DNA of 64,000 nucleotides. It comes from Brevundimonas vesicularis NBRC 12165. Lineage in GTDB: Bacteria > Pseudomonadota > Alphaproteobacteria > Caulobacterales > Caulobacteraceae. The first letter of the stretch is position 1. Each line of letters opens with the position of its first letter. The stretch lies in assembly GCF_001592205.1 (NCBI RefSeq), contig NZ_BCWM01000009.1, forward strand, positions 96,707 through 160,706, read 5' to 3'. Of the stretch, positions 53,428 through 61,165 are shown one piece after another. The position numbers and the translations under genes are program-made. The notes under the pieces were generated by a model, which had not been told where the DNA came from, made no database searches, and worked only from the letters and a program-made list of their open reading frames with translations.

Positions 53428-54264
53428 TTAGCGAGCCTTCTTAACGTGGCGGGTACGGATGATGTACTTGTCCGTAGCCTTGTTCTTGCGGGTACGAGTG
53501 CCCTTGGTGTCCTTACCCCACGGCGTGACGGGGGTACGACCACCAGAGGTCCGGCCTTCACCACCACCATGCGGGTGGTCGATCGGGTTCATGGCGACGC
53601 CGCGAACGTGCGGACGCCAGCCCATGTGACGCTTACGACCGGCCTTGCCCAGGTTCTGGTTCATGTGGTCGGGGTTCGAAACCGCGCCCACCGTGGCGAT
53701 GCAGCCGTCCAAGACCATGCGCAGTTCGCCCGAGCCGAGACGGATCTGGGCGTAGCCCTGATCGCGACCGACCAGCTGGGCGTAGGCGCCGGCCGAACGG
53801 GCCAGCTGGGCGCCCTTGCCCGGCTTCATTTCGATGTTGTGGATGATCGTACCCACCGGCATCGAACGGAGCGGCATGGCGTTGCCCGGCTTTACGTCGG
53901 TCTTTTCGCCCGCCACGATCGTGTCGCCCGCCTTAAGGCGTTGCGGCGCGATGATGTAGGTCTTTTCACCGTCCTCGTAGGTCACGAGCGCGATGAAGGC
54001 CGTGCGGTTCGGATCGTATTCCAGACGCTCGACCGTGCCGACCATGTCCCACTTGCGACGCTTGAAGTCGATCTTGCGATACAGGGTCTTGGCGCCGCCG
54101 CCACGGAAGCGGACCGCGATGCGACCGCCCTGCCCGCGTCCGCCCGACTTGGTCAGGCCTTCGGTCAGCGACTTTTCCGGACGGCCCTTGTGGAGTTCCG
54201 AACGGTCAACCAGCACGAGGGCGCGACGGCCCGGCGAGGTCGGATTGTAATGTTTCAAGGCCAT
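53428..54264 (-). CDS. rplB: 50S ribosomal protein L2
   Basis: A 278-residue L2, needed for peptidyl transfer and subunit joining. [41 protein letters not shown], and the peptidyl-transferase loop [23 protein letters not shown] are present. It follows rplW. Confidence 0.99.
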   Translation of the reverse strand: MALKHYNPTSPGRRALVLVDRSELHKGRPEKSLTEGLTKSGGRGQGGRIAVRFRGGGAKTLYRKIDFKRRKWDMVGTVERLEYDPNRTAFIALVTYEDGEKTYIIAPQRLKAGDTIVAGEKTDVKPGNAMPLRSMPVGTIIHNIEMKPGKGAQLARSAGAYAQLVGRDQGYAQIRLGSGELRMVLDGCIATVGAVSNPDHMNQNLGKAGRKRHMGWRPHVRGVAMNPIDHPHGGGEGRTSGGRTPVTPWGKDTKGTRTRKNKATDKYIIRTRHVKKAR

Positions 54265-54268
54265 CTGA

Positions 54269-54571
54269 TCAGAGCCCCGTGGTGACGTCGATCGACTGGC
54301 CGTCAGCCAGCGTCACGATCGCTTTTTTGATGTCGACCCGGCGACCCAGGATACCCCGGAAGCGCTTGGTCTTGCCCTTTTGAACCAGGGTGTTGACCTT
54401 CAGGACGTTGACTTTGAACAGGCTTTCGACCGCAGCGGCGATCTCGTCCTTGGTCGCCGTGTCGGCGACGCGGAAGACGACCTTGTTCTGCTCGGACAGG
54501 ATCGTGGCCTTTTCGGTGATCACCGGGGCCAGGATGGTGTCGTAGTGCTTGGCGGTAGGTTGAGCGGCCAT
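54269..54571 (-). CDS. rplW: 50S ribosomal protein L23
   Basis: A 100-residue L23 at the exit-tunnel rim, docking site of trigger factor and [32 protein letters not shown] and [25 protein letters not shown]. It overlaps rplD by one base. Confidence 0.98.
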   Translation of the reverse strand: MAAQPTAKHYDTILAPVITEKATILSEQNKVVFRVADTATKDEIAAAVESLFKVNVLKVNTLVQKGKTKRFRGILGRRVDIKKAIVTLADGQSIDVTTGL

Positions 54572-55209
54572 TACGCGGCTTCCTTATCGCTGAAGCGGGC
54601 TTCGATGGCCTCGATGGCGGCCTTCGTCAGCACCAGCTTGTCAGCCCGCAGGATGTCATAGACGTTCAGGCCGGCGTTCGGCAGCACGTCGATGTGCGGG
54701 ATGTTGCGTGCGGCCAGGCCGAAGTTCGTATCGACTTCGGGACCCGCGATGATCAGAGCCTTGGTCCAGCCCAGCTTGCCGAGCGTTTCACGCAGCGAAG
54801 CGGTCTTGGCTTCCTTCACCGAGACGGTGTCGACCACGATCAGGTCGCCCGACTTGGCCTTGGAGGACAGGGCGTGACGCAGAGCCAGGGCGCGGATCTT
54901 CTTAGGCAGCGAGAAGCCGTGATCGCGAACGATCGGGCCGAAGGCGCGCGAACCGCCGACGAACTGCGGTGCACGGCGCGAACCGTGACGAGCGCCGCCG
55001 GTGCCCTTTTGCTTGTACATCTTCTTACCCGTACGAGAGTTCTCGTTGCGGGTCTGAACCTTGTGCGTACCGGCGCGGCGCTTGGCCAGTTGCCAGTTGA
55101 CGGTGCGGGCCAGGATGTCGCCGCGGATGTCGGAGATGCCGAAGACGGCGTCCGACAGTTCCACGTCGCCAGCAGCCTTGCCGTCGAGTTGGATGACAGA
55201 GAGTTTCAT
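54571..55209 (-). CDS. rplD: 50S ribosomal protein L4
   Basis: A 212-residue L4: [48 protein letters not shown] contains the extended tunnel loop. The Escherichia coli L4 represses its own S10 operon by binding the leader; whether that holds here is unknown. Single-base overlaps join it to rplC and rplW. Confidence 0.98.
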   Translation of the reverse strand: MKLSVIQLDGKAAGDVELSDAVFGISDIRGDILARTVNWQLAKRRAGTHKVQTRNENSRTGKKMYKQKGTGGARHGSRRAPQFVGGSRAFGPIVRDHGFSLPKKIRALALRHALSSKAKSGDLIVVDTVSVKEAKTASLRETLGKLGWTKALIIAGPEVDTNFGLAARNIPHIDVLPNAGLNVYDILRADKLVLTKAAIEAIEARFSDKEAA

Positions 55210-55958
55210 TACGCTTCACCGCCTTCGGTCGCTTCGACGGGGGCTTCTTCAGCCGGGGTCGAGGCGGGTTGAGCAGCAGACTTGCTCGACTTCAGCGCGC
55301 CGGGGAACGGAGCGTCGGCCGGGCGAGCCTTCTTGATGGCGTCGCGAACCTTGACGTAGCTGCCGTCGTGACCGGGGACAGCGCCCTTGATCAGGATCAG
55401 GCCACGCTCGGCGTCCACGCGGACGACGGTCAGGTTCTGGGTGGTGACGGTCTCGGTGCCGTAGTGGCCGGCCATCTTCTTGCCGGGGAACGTGCGACCC
55501 GGGTCCTGACGGTTACCCGTCGAACCGTGCGAACGGTGCGAGACCGAAACGCCGTGGGTGGCGCGAAGGCCGCCGAAGTTCCAGCGCTTCATGGCGCCGG
55601 CGAAACCCTTACCGATGGTCTCGCCCTGGATGTCGACCTTCTGGCCCACCAGGAAGTGTTCGGCCGACAGTTCGGCGCCCACTTCCAGCAGACCGTCCGC
55701 ATCGACGCGGAACTCGGTCACATAGGCTTTCGGTTCGACTTCCGCCTTGGCGAAGGTCTCGCGTTGAGCCTTGTTGGTGTTCTTAGCCTTCTTCGTGCCA
55801 GCGCCCAGCTGGAGAGCGACGTAGCCGTCACGCTCCTGGGTACGTTGGCCGACGACTTGGCAGCCGTCGAGCTGCAGCACAGTGACCGGTACGTGCGCGC
55901 CGTCATCGGCGAACACGCGGGTCATGCCCAGCTTCTTGGCGATCACGCCCGTGCGCAT
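55209..55958 (-). CDS. rplC: 50S ribosomal protein L3
   Basis: A 249-residue L3: [70 protein letters not shown]. An Ala/Pro/Glu-rich C-terminal tail (about 25 residues) extends beyond the usual length. It overlaps rplD by one base. Confidence 0.98.
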   Translation of the reverse strand: MRTGVIAKKLGMTRVFADDGAHVPVTVLQLDGCQVVGQRTQERDGYVALQLGAGTKKAKNTNKAQRETFAKAEVEPKAYVTEFRVDADGLLEVGAELSAEHFLVGQKVDIQGETIGKGFAGAMKRWNFGGLRATHGVSVSHRSHGSTGNRQDPGRTFPGKKMAGHYGTETVTTQNLTVVRVDAERGLILIKGAVPGHDGSYVKVRDAIKKARPADAPFPGALKSSKSAAQPASTPAEEAPVEATEGGEA

Positions 55959-55979
55959 CGGATCCCGCCTCTTTCTACT

Positions 55980-56285
55980 TTAAATCTTGATCTCGACGTC
56001 CACGCCGGCGGACAGGTCGAGCTTCATGAGCGCGTCCACGGTCTGCGGGGTGGGGTCGACGATGTCGAGCACGCGTTTGTGCGTGCGGATTTCAAACTGC
56101 TCACGCGACTTCTTATCGACGTGCGGAGAGCGGTTCACGGTGAACTTCTCGATCAGGGTCGGCAGCGGAATCGGACCGCGAACGGTCGCGCCGGTGCGCT
56201 TGGCGGTATTAACGATCTCGCGCGTCGAAAAATCGAGGACGCGGTGATCAAAGGCCTTGAGCCTGATGCGGATGCTTTGATCCAT
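55980..56285 (-). CDS. rpsJ: 30S ribosomal protein S10
   Basis: A 101-residue S10, also the NusE transcription factor: [65 protein letters not shown]. The ATG at 56285 matches the family start. It is the first gene of the cluster; fusA and tuf are not beside it. A structured leader lies upstream. Confidence 0.99.
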   Translation of the reverse strand: MDQSIRIRLKAFDHRVLDFSTREIVNTAKRTGATVRGPIPLPTLIEKFTVNRSPHVDKKSREQFEIRTHKRVLDIVDPTPQTVDALMKLDLSAGVDVEIKI

Positions 56286-56523
56286 ATCGGTGCTTACTTC
56301 CAATGCGGTCGGAGGACCGCGTCCCTGTGAACCATTTCAAAGACCGAAGGCCTTCGGGCAAAAAGCCCTCAGGGAACGCAAATCCGCAAAAACGATCGGC
56401 CCACGCAGTTGCCCGCGAAGGCCGTTGATATCCCAAGAAGCTGCAAAGAACAGTGACTTAGGTCGTTCTTGCGAACCGCGTTTGCAGCGAACTGCACAGC
56501 CGGTCCAACAAGAGTGGTGGCTT
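56286..56523 (-). promoter_or_regulatory. Structured leader of the S10 operon
   Basis: Three inverted repeats precede rpsJ on the minus strand: GCGGTC-CTCC-GACCGC (56305-56320) about 20 nt before the start codon, a perfect 14-nt palindrome CCGAAGGCCTTCGG (56344-56357) followed by TCTTT, and GGGC-TTTTT-GCCC (56357-56369). A weak promoter candidate (TTGGCG, 17 bp, TTAATC at 56714-56686) lies upstream. The leader may mediate attenuation of the operon, as S10 leaders do elsewhere. Confidence 0.5.
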
Positions 56524-56874
56524 ATGCCTATCGATTCTGATTTCGTCAAGCGCGCAAACCCGGGCTGGCACAGGATTTCGACGCGGTCTTCGCCAAGGGC
56601 GTTGCACGTCGCAACAAGGCGTTTGGCGGCGACGTCGTCGGCGTTTGACGCCCCTTTATAGTGCAGGAGTGCGACTGCTGTGCGCGATTAACGACTTGCC
56701 CCACAGATCGCCAAGTCGTGACACATTCTGGCCGCAACGCGTGGCTGTTGCGCAACAACCTTGCCATCCCAAGCCAATCGAACGTCGGTTTATTGCTCCG
56801 CTTCGTCTTGGGCTGATAGCAGCGCCCCTCCCCGGACCCCCATCCGGGGGCAGACTGCTAAGGACAAAAGAAAA
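56524..56874 (+). other. Intergenic region between rpsJ and the barrel protein gene
   Basis: No full gene is visible. A short frame from ATG 56524 (MPIDSDFVKRANP) and an adjacent frame (GLAQDFDAVFAKGVARRNK..., stop at 56646-56648) look like two halves of one 41-residue peptide split by a one-base shift. A perfect 12-bp palindrome TGTTGCGCAACA lies at 56746-56757. A stem CCCCGGA/TCCGGGG (56830-56849) sits just before the AAGGA ribosome-binding site of the next gene. Confidence 0.4.
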
Positions 56875-57627
56875 ATGAAGACGATCCTCCTCGCCACGGC
56901 CGCCGCCGCCCTGTTCGCCGCCCCGGCCTTCGCCCAAGACGCCATCGGTTCGGTCGGCGTGACCTATTCCAACCCGTCGATCGAAGTCGCCGGCGACGAC
57001 TTCGACGCCGACGTCTGGACCGTTGACGGCTCGGTCGCCCTGCCGGCCCAGGACTGGACCGTGACGCTGAACGGCGCCATCGACTACACCAAGGCCTTTG
57101 GCGAAGAAGACGTCACCGGCGCCGCCGCCGCTCACCTGACCAAGATGTGGTCCTCCGACGTTCGCGCCGGCGCCTTTGTCGCCGCCAACGGCATCGGCAG
57201 CGGCAACGAGCCGATCTGGACCGTCGGCGCTGAAGCCCAGAAGTATCTGTCGAACGCCACCCTGACCGGCCAAGTCGCCTACACGACCGCTGACAACGTG
57301 GACGCCGACATCTGGACCGTCGGCGCCGACGCCGCCTTCTACGTCATGCCGAACCTGCGCCTGAACGCCGGCGTCGCGTACAACAACGTCGACTTCTCGG
57401 GCGGCGACACCGACGCCTGGACCTACGGCGTGGGCGCCGAATACGAGTTCGAGAACACCCCGTTCTCGCTGGGCGCCGCTTACACCCGCGCCGACATCGA
57501 TTCGCTGGACGTCGACACCTGGTCGGTCGGCCTGCGCTATTCGTTCGGCGGCGGTCTGCAAGCGCGTGACCGCGCCGGCGCCAACCTGGGCGTCTCGGCC
57601 ATCTCCAGCGTCCTGAACGTCTTCTAA
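56875..57627 (+). CDS. Outer-membrane beta-barrel protein
   Basis: A 250-residue exported protein. The signal peptide MKTILLATAAAALFAAPAFA is cleaved before QDAIG. The rest alternates polar and hydrophobic residues and repeats a strand motif about every 25-75 residues: DADVWTVDGS, PIWTVGAEA, DADIWTVGADA, TDAWTYGVGAEY and DVDTWSVGLRYSF. That is the pattern of a small OMP barrel, though the protein ends in LNVF after a short tail rather than at the last strand. AAGGA lies nine to ten bases upstream of the ATG. Ligand or role is unknown. Confidence 0.85.
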   Translation: MKTILLATAAAALFAAPAFAQDAIGSVGVTYSNPSIEVAGDDFDADVWTVDGSVALPAQDWTVTLNGAIDYTKAFGEEDVTGAAAAHLTKMWSSDVRAGAFVAANGIGSGNEPIWTVGAEAQKYLSNATLTGQVAYTTADNVDADIWTVGADAAFYVMPNLRLNAGVAYNNVDFSGGDTDAWTYGVGAEYEFENTPFSLGAAYTRADIDSLDVDTWSVGLRYSFGGGLQARDRAGANLGVSAISSVLNVF

Positions 57628-57653
57628 GCGTCTCGGACCTGAGCCATGCGAAG

Positions 57654-57686
57654 AGCCCCGGCGGAGCGATCCGCCGGGGCTTTTTG
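57654..57686 (+). terminator. Terminator of the barrel protein gene
   Basis: A 12-bp perfect stem (AGCCCCGGCGGA, loop GCGA) is followed by TTTTG 26 bp after the stop codon on the plus strand. Confidence 0.92.
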
Positions 57687-57693
57687 TTTGGCC

Positions 57694-57728
57694 GGAAAAG
57701 ACCCCCGGGGTTCCACGACCGGGGGCCT
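57694..57728 (-). terminator. Terminator of the GIN-domain gene
   Basis: On the minus strand a stem of CCCCCGG with its complement (loop about 10 nt) is followed by TCTTTTCC. It lies 17 bp beyond the stop of the GIN-domain gene, back to back with the opposite terminator at 57654-57686. Confidence 0.7.
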
Positions 57729-57744
57729 TCTCGTCGCTCGGGTC

Positions 57745-58632
57745 TTACTGCCCGATCTGCAGGGTTCCCGATCCGACGACGGAGCGAGAAACCGATCCCG
57801 TGGCTGAGGCGACTCGGACGCTGCCCGATCCGGCGATCGCCACGTCAAGGTCGCGCGTTGCGCCGCCGTAGCGAACATCGCCCGAGCCGCCGATGGCGAC
57901 CGACAGCTTGTCCATTCGGCCCTGCCGCACGTTCACACCGCCCGAGCCGCCGATGGACAGTTCACTGCGTCCGCCGGCGCTGGCCACCTCGACATTGCCC
58001 GATCCACCGACGGCCGCCTTCAGGGCTCCGGTTGCTCCGGCCGAGATGGAGCCAGACCCGCCGACGCTGGCGTTCAGCGATCGAGACGTGCCCGCGCGGA
58101 TCGCGCCTGATCCGCCAAGGCCCAGTTCCACATCGCCATCCACATTGGCCACGTTCCAGTTGCCGCAGCCGCCATTGTCCAACTCGACCGATCGCGCGCC
58201 GCGTCCGATTGAGCCGAAGACCGCGCCGCTGGCGCTGACATCCACCGCGCGCGGCGTGCGCACGACGATCAAAGGCGCGTCTTCCAGGCGAATGCGGCCC
58301 AGGTCGCGTACCTCGACGGTCGCGCCCTGCCCCGGCTGGCCCGAATCGCTGCGACCGGAGTTGCAGCCGCGAATGGCGCTGTTGCCGCCCCACATGCCGT
58401 TACGCCGCAGGCCGCCGTCGATCTTGACGTCATTGCCGTCGCGGCGAACCTGAATGGCTGGCAAGCGCGTCTGGCCTTGCGTGACCTCGACCCCGATATC
58501 CTGACGATCCTCGACGATGACCACCACACGGGCGACGGCGTTGCGTATCTCGACCTCGGCGGCCGAAGCGGGCGCCGCGACAAACCCGGTCAGGGTGGCG
58601 ACGGCGGCGGCGGCGATCAGTGCGGTTTTCAT
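57745..58632 (-). CDS. Exported GIN-domain (DUF2807) protein
   Basis: A 295-residue protein with a Sec signal peptide (MKTALIAAAAVATLTGFVAAPASA). From about residue 120 it is a run of glycine/serine repeats with the GGSGS/GGSGN/GGSGD turn every 15-20 residues, alternating with short strands: the right-handed beta-helix layout of GIN/DUF2807 proteins. Two Cys (CNS, GCGNW) may form a disulfide. Family members are putative surface adhesins or envelope proteins with no defined activity. A 28-bp palindrome lies 60 bp upstream. Confidence 0.85.
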   Translation of the reverse strand: MKTALIAAAAVATLTGFVAAPASAAEVEIRNAVARVVVIVEDRQDIGVEVTQGQTRLPAIQVRRDGNDVKIDGGLRRNGMWGGNSAIRGCNSGRSDSGQPGQGATVEVRDLGRIRLEDAPLIVVRTPRAVDVSASGAVFGSIGRGARSVELDNGGCGNWNVANVDGDVELGLGGSGAIRAGTSRSLNASVGGSGSISAGATGALKAAVGGSGNVEVASAGGRSELSIGGSGGVNVRQGRMDKLSVAIGGSGDVRYGGATRDLDVAIAGSGSVRVASATGSVSRSVVGSGTLQIGQ

Positions 58633-58692
58633 GAGCGGTGTTCCCTTCCCGAATGTGAGGAGAAGGTGCGCGCCGCCCGCGACCAAGTCATT

Positions 58693-58720
58693 TTAACTCG
58701 AGGTCATGAACTCGAATTAA
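58693..58720. promoter_or_regulatory. 28-bp near-perfect palindrome, candidate operator
   Basis: Two half-sites TTAACTCGAGGTCA and TGAACTCGAATTAA are inverted about the centre 58706/58707 with 12 of 14 pairs matching. It lies in the 98-bp gap upstream of the GIN-domain gene and downstream of the cupin gene. A TTAAAAT -10-like box overlaps its end on the minus strand. Size, symmetry and position suggest a dimeric repressor or activator site; no T-run makes it a terminator. Confidence 0.55.
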
Positions 58721-58730
58721 CGCCCCGAGC

Positions 58731-59645
58731 TTATGACGTCGCGTTCAGCGCGCCCGCGCCGTCAGCCGCGCCGATCTCCGGCTCGAAGTCGCGCTCGAAG
58801 TTGGCGATCTTGCTTTTCATCGCGCCCGCCTTCTTCAGCGCCAGCGACGCGGCCCAGCGCGCCGCCAGCTCCGGCGTGGTCATGCCGTCGGTGAAGCGCG
58901 GCCGCCCGCCCCGGCTGCGGATCACCGCATTGGTGAACAGCGCGCCGTTGCGGAACCGCGACGGCCAGGTCTGGAAATCCATCGACAGGCTGACGCAGAA
59001 GCGGTCCAGATTTTCCACGCGGTGAGGCGCATAGAGCGGCCAGGTCAGGGCGCGGCCCGGCTCCAGATCCATGACCTGCGCGTCCTGTTCGAACGCCAGT
59101 GTATAAGGCAGTTCCTCGGTCGTCTGGCGCGCGACCACCTGTTCCATGTTTCGCTCGGGCAGATGCCCCTCGTCGCCGGGATAGACGAACAACCGCTTGC
59201 GCCCACGCAGGTGGAACAGCACCACGCCCGCCGCGTCAAAATGATAAGGCACGCGCGCCTTGGGCGACGATAGGATCAGTTGCCCCGCGTTCCGCACCGC
59301 CCGCATCCCCGGATAGGTCGCCTGGATCGCGGCGAAATCCTTCATCGCCGCCGCCCACAGCTCGGGCCAGCCGGTCTCGACCCCGCGCAGATTGACCCAC
59401 AGCCGACCCTGTTTGATCGCCTCCAGCAGTTCCTCGCCCGACAGCCGCCCGCGCGCGCCGGTGCGCAAGGACACCTGCCCCTCGTCGTCGTAGTCATACA
59501 GGTTGATGTCGAACAGTTCGGCCGGATAACGATCCAGCACGGCGGCCAGCGCCGCATCTTCGGCGAATCCTTGCTCGATCAGGGTGTGGGCGTGGGTCTT
59601 GGCCTCGGCGATCGGGCCCGGATAGCGTGTGCGGCGTTGGGTCAT
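58731..59645 (-). CDS. JmjC-like cupin protein
   Basis: A 304-residue double-stranded beta-helix protein. The iron ligands are probably H135 and D137 (VPYHFDAAGVVLFHLRGRKRLFVYP) and H208 (YAPHRVEN), the HxD...H triad of 2-oxoglutarate oxygenases; K150 or R149 could bind 2-oxoglutarate. The C-terminal segment (about 265-304) is basic helix. The substrate is unknown; JmjC-like bacterial members hydroxylate proteins or small molecules. Ten bases separate it from the upstream BioF2-like gene, so the two are co-transcribed. Confidence 0.85.
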   Translation of the reverse strand: MTQRRTRYPGPIAEAKTHAHTLIEQGFAEDAALAAVLDRYPAELFDINLYDYDDEGQVSLRTGARGRLSGEELLEAIKQGRLWVNLRGVETGWPELWAAAMKDFAAIQATYPGMRAVRNAGQLILSSPKARVPYHFDAAGVVLFHLRGRKRLFVYPGDEGHLPERNMEQVVARQTTEELPYTLAFEQDAQVMDLEPGRALTWPLYAPHRVENLDRFCVSLSMDFQTWPSRFRNGALFTNAVIRSRGGRPRFTDGMTTPELAARWAASLALKKAGAMKSKIANFERDFEPEIGAADGAGALNATS

Positions 59646-59655
59646 GCCGATATCC

Positions 59656-60816
59656 TCAAACGTGGGCGACGCGCGCCGGCGTCTTCTTCTTGGCGGCTGC
59701 CTTCTGGACAGCCGACCGTGCGGCGACCGCCGCGCCCCTCAGCCGCCCGACGGGCGTCGCCTCGCAGGCTTCGATCGTGGCCCAGCGCCGACGCAGGGAC
59801 GCCCGCACCGCCTCGCCGCGTCCGCCCGCCCTGTTCAGCGCCGCGACCGTGATGTCGCCCAGCGCCTGGGTCACGCCCGGCTGCATCACCACGGCTTCGC
59901 GCACCGTCTGGCGGGCGTTGACGAAATACTTCTTGTAGGTCTCGCCCTCGAAGCCGAAGTCGAACACCCGGAAGCCCTCGGCCGCCGCCAGCCGCATTGT
60001 GTCCATGCTCAGCAGGATGCCTGGCGAACACCGCGCCAGCGTCGGTTCATAGGCTGGGAACCAGAAATGGTAATGCCGCCCGGCGTGCAGCGAGAACTCG
60101 ATCGCCACCAGCTTGTCGCCTGCATGCATGGCCGCCATCGAGGCGCCGAAGCCTTCTCGCGCTTCGCTCATCAGCGCGTGCAGCAGATCCCGCGTCCAGC
60201 CGCAGGCGAAGATGTCATGCAGGCCCGAGCGCCGATACTGCGCCGCCTTCAGCGCGATCAGATGATCCAGCAGTGCAGGATCTCTGAGACCCCGCTCCAC
60301 CCGGATCGGCCCCAGTTCGGCTTCCAGGCTCCGGCGCGCCCGCTCCTTGTCCTTGAAGTATTTGCCGAAGGTCTTGCGCCGCTCGGCGTACCAGTCGTCA
60401 TAGCCCGCCTCGGGCATGGCCACCTGCACCGTCTCGCGCGCCTGGCCTGTTTCGCCCGCGCCGATCCACCCAGGCACGTTCAGCCGCTTGGCTTTCAACA
60501 GCCGCGCCACCTCTTCCAGCGTGATCGTCTCGCCCGCCGCGGCGATGACGCCGTGATAGTCGTTCATGGGCGCGCCCAGTGGCTGCACCGCTCCGCCGCG
60601 TCGCTGATGCGGGAAGAAGCCGACGATCTCGTCATCTCGCCGGAACACGGCGATCGCCGCACCGGGGCAGACCCGCGAGGCGATCTCGGCATAATCCCAG
60701 CGGAAATACGGGCTGGCCAGATCAGGATTGCCAGCCGTCCACGCACGCCACAGGGCGACGGCGGCGGCGTCCATCGCCACCGCGTCCATGATCTCGACCT
60801 GCAGCATTCCGGCCAT
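59656..60816 (-). CDS. BioF2-like/FemAB-type GNAT acyltransferase
   Basis: A 386-residue protein with the tandem GNAT layout of the BioF2-like (CelD/FemAB) family: DLASPYFRWDYAEIAS, FFPHQRRGGAVQPLGAPMNDYHGVI in the first half, and IEFSLHAGRHYHFWFPAYEP, CSPGILLSMDTMRLAAAEGFRVFDFGFEGETYKKYF in the second. Related enzymes act in exopolysaccharide or peptidoglycan modification. A Lys/Ala-rich tail (about 360-386) follows. The ATG at 60816 was chosen because AGAGG lies six bases upstream; ATGs at 60822 and 60807 are possible. It is followed at ten bases by the cupin gene. Confidence 0.87.
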   Translation of the reverse strand: MAGMLQVEIMDAVAMDAAAVALWRAWTAGNPDLASPYFRWDYAEIASRVCPGAAIAVFRRDDEIVGFFPHQRRGGAVQPLGAPMNDYHGVIAAAGETITLEEVARLLKAKRLNVPGWIGAGETGQARETVQVAMPEAGYDDWYAERRKTFGKYFKDKERARRSLEAELGPIRVERGLRDPALLDHLIALKAAQYRRSGLHDIFACGWTRDLLHALMSEAREGFGASMAAMHAGDKLVAIEFSLHAGRHYHFWFPAYEPTLARCSPGILLSMDTMRLAAAEGFRVFDFGFEGETYKKYFVNARQTVREAVVMQPGVTQALGDITVAALNRAGGRGEAVRASLRRRWATIEACEATPVGRLRGAAVAARSAVQKAAAKKKTPARVAHV

Positions 60817-60965
60817 ACGCATCCTCTTAGGGCCCTGCGCAGCAAGGTCCATTCCAGACTGCACCCTGCCCCATGCGCGTTTCATCAGGGTTCACCGTCA
60901 TGGTGAATGCACGTTGAAGGAGCCGCGGTCGCCTTGGCGCGTTTGAGTGACCCAAGGAGAAGACC

Positions 60966-61127
60966 ATGACCGATCAACGCCCTGACAGCAAAGCCGTCGA
61001 GAACGAAAACCTGCGGCCGGACGCTGACGGCCAGCCGCCGCGCCCCGCGACCGAGCCTAAGGGTTCGAAGGACTCGTCGAACTCCGGCGAAACCGAAACC
61101 GACCCCGCGACCGGCGAACCCAACTGA
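60966..61127 (+). CDS. Small acidic disordered protein (53 aa)
   Basis: The 53-residue product is low in hydrophobic residues and rich in Asp, Glu, Pro, Ser, Thr and Asn (MTDQRPDSKAVENENLRPDA ... TDPATGEPN), so it is probably unfolded. AAGGAGA seven bases upstream of the ATG and GC-rich codons support translation. It lies 38 bp before the L,D-transpeptidase gene on the same strand. It has no recognisable domain or signal; a stress-related or regulatory role is only a guess. Confidence 0.7.
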   Translation: MTDQRPDSKAVENENLRPDADGQPPRPATEPKGSKDSSNSGETETDPATGEPN

Positions 61128-61165
61128 ACACCGACCGCCCGCACTTACCGTCTCGAAAGTCTCTT

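Noticed and set aside
56655..56660. TATAAA on the minus strand as the rpsJ -10 box
   Set aside because: No -35-like sequence lies 15-19 bp upstream; the alternative at 56686-56714 is only slightly better and was left as a weak mention.
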